Shown here: positions 7,415 through 15,127 of the stretch, piece after piece
How positions within the stretch are numbered: the first letter of the stretch is position 1
How the letters are laid out: every line of letters starts with the position of its first letter
NCBI GenBank assembly: GCA_035632055.1
Contig: DASQHO010000054.1
Location: forward strand, 1-64,000
Direction of reading: 5' to 3'
From: REEB95 sp035632055
GTDB lineage: Bacteria > Pseudomonadota > Alphaproteobacteria > ATCC43930 > CGMCC-115725
Length of the DNA stretch: 64,000 nt
Notes under the pieces: model-generated
Told to the model about the DNA's origin: nothing
Databases searched by the model: none
The model's input: the letters and a program-made list of their open reading frames with translations, nothing else
Made by a program: the position numbers and the translations under genes

Positions 7415-7483
7415 ATGATGAATTTCGTGCTTTTTGCACTCGGCCTGCTGACTGCGGCCTGCGACACGCTGGTTCGCGTCTGA
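7415..7483 (+). CDS. 22-residue hydrophobic peptide (weak candidate)
   Basis: Two adjacent ATGs at 7415 and 7418 follow GGGAG with nine bases spacing. The peptide reads as a short hydrophobic core (NFVLFALGLLTAAC) ending in DTLVRV. It could be a signal-like leader peptide or chance. It lies in a 290-base stretch between the 39-residue peptide and the MetF-like gene, which otherwise shows only the hairpin at 7500-7536. Confidence 0.25.
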   Translation: MMNFVLFALGLLTAACDTLVRV

Positions 7484-7499
7484 TTCCGTCGCTATCGAT

Positions 7500-7536
7500 T
7501 AACGCGCAGCGCGCCGTGACGGCGTGGTGCGCGTTA
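7500..7536 (-). terminator. hairpin at the 3' end of the MetF-like gene
   Basis: TAACGCGC (7500-7507) pairs perfectly with GCGCGTTA (7529-7536), with an inner CGCCGT/ACGGCG pair. It begins at the stop codon of the MetF-like gene (7534-7536). There is no T-run after it, so it may be a weak terminator or an mRNA 3'-end stabiliser. Confidence 0.4.
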
Positions 7537-8478
7537 TGCCGTGCCGCCTTCGACGCGCGTGCGGCTATCGTCGGCGGCGCCGGGCTCGCCTTCGGTAATC
7601 GCCCGCAGCCATTTCCCTGTCCGCGCGACGCCGCCGAAAGTGAAGAGATGTAGGCCGGCGATATCGACCCCTGTTGGATCCACGGCCGCAAGCGCGTGGA
7701 TCACCTTTTCCGGACTTGATTCGATGAGCAAGCGCGCGATCGACGTCTGGCCACCGACCAGGGCGAGCAACGAGTTGCCGATGCCGCAGCGCATCGCGAA
7801 TTTGGCGAGGGTGGCGATGCTCGCCGGGCCAGCGAGACCCACACGGACAGGAACTTGCACACCCGTGCCGCGCAGCCGCGCAAGCCAGCTGATGATCGGC
7901 GCCGCGTCGAAGCAGAATTGCGTCACGATATAAGACGCAATGCCGTCGCTTTGCAGCAGATGAAGCTTCGCAGCGAGCGCGGCGTCGAGAGCGGCGGTGG
8001 CAATCTTCGGGTGGCCTTCGGGATATCCCGCGATTGCAACGCTGCGGATGCCGCGCTTCGCCAGCAAACGGGTCTCGATCAGCTCGAGGCTCGAGTGAAA
8101 CGGTCCGGCAGCCTGGCTGATGTCGCCAGCGATAACCAGGACGCGGTCAACCCCGGCGCCGACGGCGCGAGCCAAGAAATCGTCGAGCTGTGTCAGGCCG
8201 GTGAGATAGCGCGCGGCGACGTGCGGCACCGGGCAGAAGCCGGCGCGCTTCAGCCGCGCGGCGGTTTCGACGACCGCGTGATAGGAATCATCGGGTGCAA
8301 AATTGACGTAGACCGGTGTGCCGGGCGCCAGAAACCCACGGCACATCTGCTCGCTACCATGTTCGCGCGCCGATAATTCGATTGAAACGCCGCGCAGCAG
8401 TTCGGCGGCACGTTGCCGCAAGCGGGCGCCTGCCGGCGCGGTTTCTGCCAGTCCGCCGATGCGCGTGCCGGGCATCAT
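7534..8478 (-). CDS. methylenetetrahydrofolate reductase-like protein
   Basis: This 314-residue protein resembles MetF, the FAD enzyme that reduces 5,10-methylene- to 5-methyl-tetrahydrofolate. Recognisable parts are the early strand SIEL with a glutamate, PHVAARYL, VLVIAGD (MetF VLVLRGD position), IAGYPEGHP and TQFCFD. It is more diverged than the second MetF in the window (59586-60539). Its ATG overlaps the stop of the upstream methyltransferase gene by four bases, so the two are translationally coupled. With a short MetE homologue 240 bases upstream, it may handle a special one-carbon route and not general methionine supply. Confidence 0.75.
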   Translation of the reverse strand: MMPGTRIGGLAETAPAGARLRQRAAELLRGVSIELSAREHGSEQMCRGFLAPGTPVYVNFAPDDSYHAVVETAARLKRAGFCPVPHVAARYLTGLTQLDDFLARAVGAGVDRVLVIAGDISQAAGPFHSSLELIETRLLAKRGIRSVAIAGYPEGHPKIATAALDAALAAKLHLLQSDGIASYIVTQFCFDAAPIISWLARLRGTGVQVPVRVGLAGPASIATLAKFAMRCGIGNSLLALVGGQTSIARLLIESSPEKVIHALAAVDPTGVDIAGLHLFTFGGVARTGKWLRAITEGEPGAADDSRTRVEGGTA

Positions 8479-9899
8479 CCCGAATCCCGCTTGCGCGAGA
8501 TGATGTAGGATTCGTCCCAGAACCAGAGGCCGCCATGCTTCTGGAGCACTTCGCGCGTCGCATCGAGATAGGCCATGCTGCCGATGACTTCGGATAGGCG
8601 GTGATCCTCGATCTGAGCGACGTAGATCGCCGCGTTCCAGGCCGCAAACAGGGTCGATGTGCCGATCGATTCGCTGATCTCGCTCGGCAAGGTGTGCATC
8701 TCATAGCGGAAGATCGAGCGCGTATCGGCATAGGCGTTGAAGTTGAGGTCGCGGCCATTGCTGCCGAGCTCCGCCTTGACCGCACGCAGCAGCTGGTGCC
8801 GATCGTGCAGGAACGGATTCTCGCCCGGCCAGATCTTCTGGATTATCTCGAGGCCGGGATCGTTGCCGTGCGAATGGATGCCGATGAGCCGGCCACCCGG
8901 CGCCAACGCACGGGCCAGCGGCACGATCACCTTCTGCGCCTTGAATTCGAGCGGCGCACGGGCGCGATAGGGCTGTGACGCGATGACCAGGTCGTAATCG
9001 GCACGCGTCGCACCCCGCCGCGGCCGCAATGGATCGAGCAGGAATTTGTAGTCGTCGCGATAGATCACAAGCACGACGGGCTTTTCATAGATCGGATTGC
9101 CCGAAACCTTGCTCGCCTTGGCGCGCCAGTTCTGGTTGAGAAAGGATTGAAGCTCGGTGATCTGCTGTTCGAATTCGTGCGACGTGCTGCCCATCAAGCC
9201 GACTTCGTGCCAGACCAAGCTGGTGGCGGCGGTGACCGAATTCGGCGTGAGCCACGGTGCCTCAGAATAATACATGTTGGTCAGGACCAGCACCGTCGCC
9301 GGATGCTCGTAAAACCGGTCCGGCATTTTCTCGAGCGTCAGGCGGACGTCTTCGAGACTGATCTCCTTGCCGACGATATAAAGCGGCGTCGTCGGAAAGC
9401 GGTTGTGCAGCGAACGCGTGACGCGCGCCAGCACGGTGCCGTCGCCCATGCCGGCGTCGAACACCCGGATGCCCGGCGGACGTGGATGGATGTTGCCGAG
9501 CTCCATGCTGACGCGCTCGGCGACCGTCCATTTTTCGCCGCAGGTATTGACGAAGAGCAGGTATTTCTGACGATTGTCGTAGAAGCGGAAATTCTTGTCG
9601 GCTTTGCTCTTGCCGTTGATCTCGGCCAGCGCCGGAGGGATCGTTTTGGCCAGCGGCGGCGAAACCGTGGCCGGCGCCGGCGCAGCAACCGCGACGGTGC
9701 GCGTGCGGGTCGCGTCGGGCTTGTGACGCACCATGAAGTCGCGTACGCGTTCGACGGTCTCGACCGTGACGCGACCGCCGAAACGCAAGCGGCTGACGAG
9801 CTTGCCGTCATTGACCGCAAGGCGACCGAATGTCGACTCCGCCATGCCGACGCGGCGGCAATATCCCGAAATCTCGTGCAGCAGCGACTGGCTGTCCAT
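8475..9899 (-). CDS. HTH domain-SAM-dependent methyltransferase fusion
   Basis: The 474-residue protein has two parts. Residues 1-58 look like a small helix-turn-helix domain (SGYCRRVGMAESTFGRLAVN and RVTVETVERVRDFM) of a kind seen as short proteins in alphaproteobacteria. After an Ala/Pro-rich linker (about 61-95) comes a Rossmann methyltransferase with motif I DAGMGDG (D148-G154), a VGKEIS segment and GGRLIGIHSHGND later. The start at 9899 follows GAGGATGGA. An upstream in-frame ATG at 9992 would read through an inverted repeat. The gene is coupled to the MetF-like gene. The methyl acceptor is unknown, and the HTH part might give autoregulation. Confidence 0.65.
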   Translation of the reverse strand: MDSQSLLHEISGYCRRVGMAESTFGRLAVNDGKLVSRLRFGGRVTVETVERVRDFMVRHKPDATRTRTVAVAAPAPATVSPPLAKTIPPALAEINGKSKADKNFRFYDNRQKYLLFVNTCGEKWTVAERVSMELGNIHPRPPGIRVFDAGMGDGTVLARVTRSLHNRFPTTPLYIVGKEISLEDVRLTLEKMPDRFYEHPATVLVLTNMYYSEAPWLTPNSVTAATSLVWHEVGLMGSTSHEFEQQITELQSFLNQNWRAKASKVSGNPIYEKPVVLVIYRDDYKFLLDPLRPRRGATRADYDLVIASQPYRARAPLEFKAQKVIVPLARALAPGGRLIGIHSHGNDPGLEIIQKIWPGENPFLHDRHQLLRAVKAELGSNGRDLNFNAYADTRSIFRYEMHTLPSEISESIGTSTLFAAWNAAIYVAQIEDHRLSEVIGSMAYLDATREVLQKHGGLWFWDESYIISRKRDSG

Positions 9900-9984
9900 G
9901 CGCTTCCATCCTCGGCGCGCCGGTCGCGCGCTTGTTGCTTTGGACTGATTTCGAACGCTCGCCGCGCCTTGGTCAACCACAATC

Positions 9985-10027
9985 CTGCCCACGTCAATTG
10001 TGGGCAGTGATATGGGATATACCCCAT
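9985..10027. repeat. two inverted repeats in the promoter region of the methyltransferase operon
   Basis: CTGCCCAC (9985-9992) and GTGGGCAG (10000-10007) form a perfect eight-base inverted repeat around seven bases. Next to it ATGGG (10012-10016) and CCCAT (10023-10027) form a second, weaker one. They lie 86-128 bases upstream of the chosen methyltransferase start and downstream of the MetE-like gene. They could be an operator or an mRNA hairpin. A third small repeat, TGCGGA/TCCGCA at 10083-10098, lies closer to the MetE-like stop. Confidence 0.5.
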
Positions 10028-10139
10028 TAAAATTGGCAAATAATTAGGCGGTTGCTAGCCCATTTTGGCGGCGCCCAATACCTGCGGAAAACTCCGCAAA
10101 CGCTGAAAATAACCGACTTTGACGTCGAGTGGGCAGCCG

Positions 10140-11258
10140 CTAGATACCGCCCCAGACGTCGGTCGCGACTTCGGCCACGAGCGCGAGCTTACGGCGTTCA
10201 AGGTCGATCGCCAGCTTGTTGCCGTGATGCGAGCTGGCGAAGCCGCATTGCGGACTGAGGCAGAGATAATCGAGCGGCACGTATTTCGCTGCGGCGTCGA
10301 TGCGGCGTTTGAGCGTGTCCTTCGATTCGAGTTCCGGCCTTTTGGTGCTGACCAGGCCCAGTACGACATACTTGCCCTTGGGTACGAAGCGCAGAGGCTC
10401 GAAGCCGCCCGAACGTTCGTCGTCGTATTCAAGGAAGAAGCCGTCGACCGCCGCGCTGAACAATCCTTCGGCGACGGCGTCATAGGCGCCTTCGGCCATC
10501 CACATGCTCTGGAAGTTGCCGCGGCAGGTGTGCATGGTGACGCGCAGGCCGGGTGGCCGGTCGGCGATGAGCCCGCTGATAATTTGCGCGTAACGCGCTG
10601 GCAGCGCGTCCGGGTTCTCGCCGTCGCGCCGGACCTGGGCCCGGATCTGCTCGTCGCACAGCGTGGCGAACGAAACATCGTCGATCTGCAGGTAAGTCAG
10701 GCCGGCAGCGGCAAGGTCCTTGATTTCAGCGCGATAGGCGCCAGTGATGTCAGACCAGAATTCTTCAATATCGGGATAGGCTGCCGCGCTTATCACTTTG
10801 CGGCCGCCGCGCATGTGGAGGTAGGTAGGCGCCGGAATGCACACTTTCGGTGTGCGGCTGGTGGTACTTTTGAGAAACCTGAAATCGTCGAGCGTAACCG
10901 GCCGGGTGCGGCGGACCTTGTCCCGCACGACCAGCATCGAGCGGGTCTCGCCGGTCTCGCCATGCTCGCCGCGGAAGCCGAGCGCATATTGCGTCTGCGT
11001 TGCAACGATGCCGGTGAAGCCAGTGAGGAAATCGACATGCCAGAAAGCGCGACGGAATTCGCCATCGGTAATGCCGCGCAAGCCTGCCGATTCCTGCAGC
11101 TGCACCGCTTCTATTATCGCCCGGTCTTCGATCACACGCAGTTGCGCCTTGGTAATTTCACCTTTGGCAGCCTGCTCGCGTGCGGCATGCAGCTCCGGCG
11201 GACGCAGCAGCGATCCGACCTGGTCGGCACGGAATGGCGGTTGCGTGGTCTTGGCCAT
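10140..11258 (-). CDS. short cobalamin-independent methionine synthase homologue (MetE C-terminal type)
   Basis: The 372-residue protein matches only the catalytic half of MetE, as in YxjG/YxjH-like proteins. Zinc ligands can be seen as His and Cys in TMHTCRGN, Glu in FFLEYD and Cys in LSPQCGF. The N-terminus (RADQVGSLLRPPEL) is typical of this group. Full MetE uses 5-methyl-tetrahydropteroyl-polyglutamate, while some short homologues take methyl groups from other donors. ATG 11258 follows GGGGAGGATGCC. It is divergent from a TetR gene with an operator between them, and precedes the methyltransferase and MetF-like genes. A role in transferring methyl groups to homocysteine or a related thiol is likely. 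Confidence 0.8.
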   Translation of the reverse strand: MAKTTQPPFRADQVGSLLRPPELHAAREQAAKGEITKAQLRVIEDRAIIEAVQLQESAGLRGITDGEFRRAFWHVDFLTGFTGIVATQTQYALGFRGEHGETGETRSMLVVRDKVRRTRPVTLDDFRFLKSTTSRTPKVCIPAPTYLHMRGGRKVISAAAYPDIEEFWSDITGAYRAEIKDLAAAGLTYLQIDDVSFATLCDEQIRAQVRRDGENPDALPARYAQIISGLIADRPPGLRVTMHTCRGNFQSMWMAEGAYDAVAEGLFSAAVDGFFLEYDDERSGGFEPLRFVPKGKYVVLGLVSTKRPELESKDTLKRRIDAAAKYVPLDYLCLSPQCGFASSHHGNKLAIDLERRKLALVAEVATDVWGGI

Positions 11259-11282
11259 GGCATCCTCCCCGGCTGGTAATTT

Positions 11283-11313
11283 TTCTATCACCCGATAGAC
11301 GTTTCTTCTATCG
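11283..11313. promoter_or_regulatory. TetR-type operator between the MetE-like and tetR genes
   Basis: CGATAGA (11293-11299) and TCTATCG (11307-11313) form a perfect seven-base inverted repeat with seven bases between. A third half-site TTCTATC (11283-11289) makes a second pair, CTATC-ACCC-GATAG (11285-11298). It sits in the 85-base divergent intergenic region, where the TetR product would control both genes. Confidence 0.6.
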
Positions 11314-11343
11314 TCCGCCGGTTGCCAAACGAGGAGCCGGACT

Positions 11344-12033
11344 ATGCCGTCTGCCCGCGGCGCGCGGACCGTTGGTCCGCGCCGGCGCGCCGAAGAAATC
11401 ATCGATGCCGCCGCGGCGGTCTTCGCCGAGCGCGGCTATCATGGCGCCTCGACCCAGGACGTCGCCGATCGCCTCGGCATGCGCCAGGCAAGCCTCTATT
11501 ATTATTTTCCGTCGAAAGAAGCCGCGTTGGAGCAGGTCTGTCTGCGTAGCGTTGGCGACTTTGTCGAGCGTGCGCAAGCGATTGCCGGCGGCCACCGCGG
11601 CGCTGCCGAAAAGCTCGCCGCGCTGATTCAGAGCCATCTGGCGCCGGTCGAGATTCGGGGCGATTACGTACGATGCTTCTTGCGTGAGCGCCGGTTTTTG
11701 CCGCGCGACAGTGCGCGGCGCATTGGCCGCGTCGCGCGGCGTTACGAGGGCGTTCTGCAGGGCGTGATCGAGGCCGGCATCGAAGCGGGTGAGTTGCGGC
11801 GTGATCTCGATCCGCGGTTGACGACCTTGGCGCTGATCGGCATGTGCAATGCGGCGATGGAATGGTACGGCCGGGAGCCGGACGCGCCGGTCAGGCGCAT
11901 TGCCGATCGGTTCGCGGTTCTGGTCATCGACGGCATGCGGGCGGCGCGCGGCGCGACACCGTTTAGCGGAAGTCGCGCGAAGAGAAGCGGCGGTCGTGCC
12001 GGCTCTCGGCCGCGGCGGCGAATTGGTGGGTGA
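11344..12033 (+). CDS. TetR family transcriptional regulator
   Basis: The 229-residue protein has the TetR N-terminal DNA-binding domain (about residues 15-61: EEIIDAAAAVFAERGYHGAS, then DVADRLGMRQASLYYYFPSKE), followed by a ligand-binding helical domain. ATG 11344 has GAGGAG upstream. It is divergent from the MetE-like gene across an 85-base region holding a symmetric operator, so it likely represses itself and the methyl-transfer cluster. Its 3' end, a basic Arg/Gly-rich tail, overlaps the 3' end of dnaE2 on the other strand by 71 bases, so the tail may be a late extension. Confidence 0.88.
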   Translation: MPSARGARTVGPRRRAEEIIDAAAAVFAERGYHGASTQDVADRLGMRQASLYYYFPSKEAALEQVCLRSVGDFVERAQAIAGGHRGAAEKLAALIQSHLAPVEIRGDYVRCFLRERRFLPRDSARRIGRVARRYEGVLQGVIEAGIEAGELRRDLDPRLTTLALIGMCNAAMEWYGREPDAPVRRIADRFAVLVIDGMRAARGATPFSGSRAKRSGGRAGSRPRRRIGG

Positions 12034-15000
12034 TTGCGGTCTCGCCTGCCGTGGCAAGAAGGCGGAGTTCGGCCGAGCAATCCTCGAGCCGCTCGGCGAC
12101 GACATGGATGACGATGCCCTCGTGTTGCAGTCTGCCGCTTACGATCAGCAATGCGGCGTTCATCGTTTCGCGGCGGAAGCGTTCGAACACCTGCGGCCAG
12201 ACGATGATATTGGCAATACCGGTCTCGTCCTCAAGCGTGGCGAAGACCACGCCGTTAGCGCTGCCCGGCCGCTGCCGCACCAGCACAAGGCCGGCGACGC
12301 GGACTTGTGCGCCGTTGGTCAGTCCAGCAAGATCCGTCGCCGGCGTCACGCCGCGTGCCGCCATTCTGTCGCGCAACAGGGCGAGTGGGTGCGACTTGAG
12401 CGACAGCCGCAGTATGCCGTAGTCGGCGCTCACCGCTTGGCCCAGGCTCATCGCCGGCAGCGGCACTGCCGGCTCTCGCGCTAACGGATCGTCGTGGGCG
12501 AAAAGCGGCGGCGGCGCTTCGCCGAGACCTTTTAAGGCCCAGAGCGCCTCGCGCCGCTGCAAGCCCATCGAAGAGAGCGCGTCGGCGGCGGCGAGACGTT
12601 CGAGCGCAACGGCGCCGATACCGGCGCGGCGCCACAACGCGTGCGGATCGGCATAGGCATTGCCGCGGCCGGCGACAAGCCGCTCGGCATCGGCGGCGGC
12701 GAAGCCCTTGATCTCGCGGAATCCGAGCCGCAACGCAACACCGCTGGTCGAGCCGGCGGCTGGCTCAAGCGTGCAGTCCCATTCGCTGTGATTGACGTCG
12801 ACCGGCCGGATCTCGACGCCGTGCTCCTTGGCGTCACGCACGATCTGGGCCGGAGCGTAAAATCCCATTGGCTGGCTGTTCAGGAGCGCGCAGGCGAAGG
12901 CGGCGGGATAGTGGCATTTGAGCCAGGCCGAGACATAGGCGAGAAGCGCGAAGCTCGCGGCATGGCTTTCGGGGAAGCCGTATTCGCCGAAGCCCTCGAT
13001 CTGGCTGAAGCAGCGCTCGGCGAAGTCTCGATCGTAGCCGCGCTTGACCATGCCTTCGATCATTTTGGCGCGGAAGCTGTGGATTGTGCCGGCCTTGCGG
13101 AAGGTCGCCATGGCGCGGCGTAGCTGGTCGGCTTCGCCAGGCGTGAAGCCGGCAGCGACGATGGCGATGCGCATCGCCTGCTCCTGGAACAGCGGTACGC
13201 CCAGCGTCTTGCCCAAGACGTCTGCGAGCTCGATCGAAGGAAACTCGACCTTCTCCTCGTTGTTGCGGCGACGAAGGTAGGGATGAACCATGTCGCCCTG
13301 GATCGGGCCCGGCCGGACGATGGCGACCTCGATCACCAAGTCATAGAAGCGGCGCGGCTTGAGGCGCGGCAGGAAGCTCATCTGCGCGCGGCTTTCGACC
13401 TGGAACACGCCGATGCTGTCGGCCCTGCACAGCATGTCGTAGGTCGCTTCATCGTTCTGCGGCACGGACGCGATTTCGAGCCGTTTTCCATGATGGTGTT
13501 CGATCAGCGCAAAGCCTTTGCGGATTGCGGTCAGCATGCCGAGCGCCAGCACGTCGATCTTGAGGATGCCGAGCGTGTCGAGATCGTCCTTGTCCCATTC
13601 GACGAAAGTGCGTTCAGCCATCGCCGCGTTGGCGATCGGCACCACTTCCGAGAGCGGACTTTTGGTAATGACGAAGCCACCGACATGTTGCGACAAGTGG
13701 CGGGGAAAGCCGAGCAGCGTGCCGGCCAGCATCAGCGCCAGCCGAAGCCGCGGTGCCTCAGGGTCGAGGCCGAGTGCGCGCACCTCGTCGGCGGAGATGG
13801 CATCGAGGCTCGAGCCCCATACCGTCTCGGCCAGCGCGCCGACCATGTCGAGCGACAAGCCCAACGCCTTGCCGACGTCGCGAATGGCCGATCGCCGGCG
13901 ATAGGTGATGACCGTGGCGGCGATGCCGGCGTGCTCGCGGCCGTATTTGCCATAGACGTACTGAATTACTTCCTCGCGTCGCTCGTGCTCGAAATCGACG
14001 TCGATATCGGGCGGCTCGTCGCGCTCGGCGCTGACGAAGCGCTCGAACAGCAGATCGCTCTGCGCCGGATCGACGGCAGTGATGCCGAGGCAATAGCAGA
14101 TGGCGGAATTGGCCGCCGAGCCGCGGCCCTGGCAGAGAATGTCCCGCGACCGGGCGAAACGCACGATGTCATAGACAGTGAGGAAATAGGGCGCGTAGCC
14201 GAGCCGGCCGACGAGGTCGAGCTCGTGCGCCAGCTGCGTGGCGACCTTCTCCGGCACGCCTTGCGGATAACGCCGCCGCGCGCCGGCTTGGCTCTCGTGC
14301 ACCAGATATTCCTGCGGTGTCAGGCCGGGCGGGCAGGGATCGACCGGATATTCGTAACGCAGCTCGTTCAGATCGAAGCGGCAGAGCGCGGCGATTTCGA
14401 TACTGTGCGCCAGCGCTTCGGGCCAGCGTGCGAACAGCCGGGCCATCTCGTCGGGCGATTTGAGATGGCGCTCGGCGTTGGCCATCAGACAGAAGCCGGC
14501 TTGATCGATGGTGCAATGCTCGCGGATGCAGGTCACTATATCCTGCAGAACGCGGCGCGACGGCACGTGATAATGCACGTCGTTTGTGGCGACGAGTGCC
14601 AGGCCGCAATCGTTCGCCATCGTGGCAAGTGACGCAATTCGCGCGGCATCGTCGCCGCGATAGAGATGCTGCGCTGCGAGATAGAGCGGGCCGCCAAGCC
14701 GTGTGCGGATATCCTTCAGGGCTCGGGCAAAGGCGACATCGGGCCTTTCCGGCGGCAGCGCCACCAGCACCTGGCCCGCTTGATGGGCGAGCAGATCGTC
14801 GAGAGTGAGGCGGCATTGGGCGTTGGGCGCGCGCCGTCGCCCGACCGTGATCAGCCGGGTCAGTCGGCCATAGGCGGCGCGGTCGGTGGGAAAACAGAGA
14901 AAGTTCGGCGCGTTGTCAAGATCAAGCCGCGCTCCGACGACGAAACGGATGCCGGCTTGCCGCGCTGCTTCGTGCGCGCGTACCACGCCAGCAAGGCTGT

Positions 15001-15127
15001 TGCGGTCGGTGATCGCGATCGCCTGATGGCCGAGCGCCGCGGCGGTCGCGATCAGTTCATGCGGATGCGAGGCGCCGCGCAGGAAGCTGAAATTGCTGGT
15101 GACCTGGAGCTCGGCATAAGCGGTCAC
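11963..15127 (-). CDS. dnaE2: error-prone DNA polymerase DnaE2
   Basis: At 1054 residues this is a DnaE2-type C-family polymerase. The N-terminal PHP domain begins YAELQVTSNFSFLRGASHP, the polymerase core holds the paired aspartates in PDIDVDFEHERREEV, and an OB-fold is near the C-terminus (VRVAGLVLVRQRPGSANG, FATLEDETG). It is part of the damage-inducible mutasome with ImuA and ImuB and carries out translesion synthesis. Its ATG overlaps the imuB stop by four bases. The operon is led by an SOS box at 17237-17251. Its last 71 bases overlap the convergent tetR gene. Confidence 0.95.
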   Translation of the reverse strand: MTAYAELQVTSNFSFLRGASHPHELIATAAALGHQAIAITDRNSLAGVVRAHEAARQAGIRFVVGARLDLDNAPNFLCFPTDRAAYGRLTRLITVGRRRAPNAQCRLTLDDLLAHQAGQVLVALPPERPDVAFARALKDIRTRLGGPLYLAAQHLYRGDDAARIASLATMANDCGLALVATNDVHYHVPSRRVLQDIVTCIREHCTIDQAGFCLMANAERHLKSPDEMARLFARWPEALAHSIEIAALCRFDLNELRYEYPVDPCPPGLTPQEYLVHESQAGARRRYPQGVPEKVATQLAHELDLVGRLGYAPYFLTVYDIVRFARSRDILCQGRGSAANSAICYCLGITAVDPAQSDLLFERFVSAERDEPPDIDVDFEHERREEVIQYVYGKYGREHAGIAATVITYRRRSAIRDVGKALGLSLDMVGALAETVWGSSLDAISADEVRALGLDPEAPRLRLALMLAGTLLGFPRHLSQHVGGFVITKSPLSEVVPIANAAMAERTFVEWDKDDLDTLGILKIDVLALGMLTAIRKGFALIEHHHGKRLEIASVPQNDEATYDMLCRADSIGVFQVESRAQMSFLPRLKPRRFYDLVIEVAIVRPGPIQGDMVHPYLRRRNNEEKVEFPSIELADVLGKTLGVPLFQEQAMRIAIVAAGFTPGEADQLRRAMATFRKAGTIHSFRAKMIEGMVKRGYDRDFAERCFSQIEGFGEYGFPESHAASFALLAYVSAWLKCHYPAAFACALLNSQPMGFYAPAQIVRDAKEHGVEIRPVDVNHSEWDCTLEPAAGSTSGVALRLGFREIKGFAAADAERLVAGRGNAYADPHALWRRAGIGAVALERLAAADALSSMGLQRREALWALKGLGEAPPPLFAHDDPLAREPAVPLPAMSLGQAVSADYGILRLSLKSHPLALLRDRMAARGVTPATDLAGLTNGAQVRVAGLVLVRQRPGSANGVVFATLEDETGIANIIVWPQVFERFRRETMNAALLIVSGRLQHEGIVIHVVAERLEDCSAELRLLATAGETAITHQFAAAAESRHDRRFSSRDFR

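Noticed and set aside
13283..14632. A 449-codon open frame on the plus strand
   Set aside because: It lies antisense to dnaE2, which has clear domain motifs. The frame is a by-product of high GC codon bias, with Asp/Glu/Arg-rich composition and no recognisable domain.
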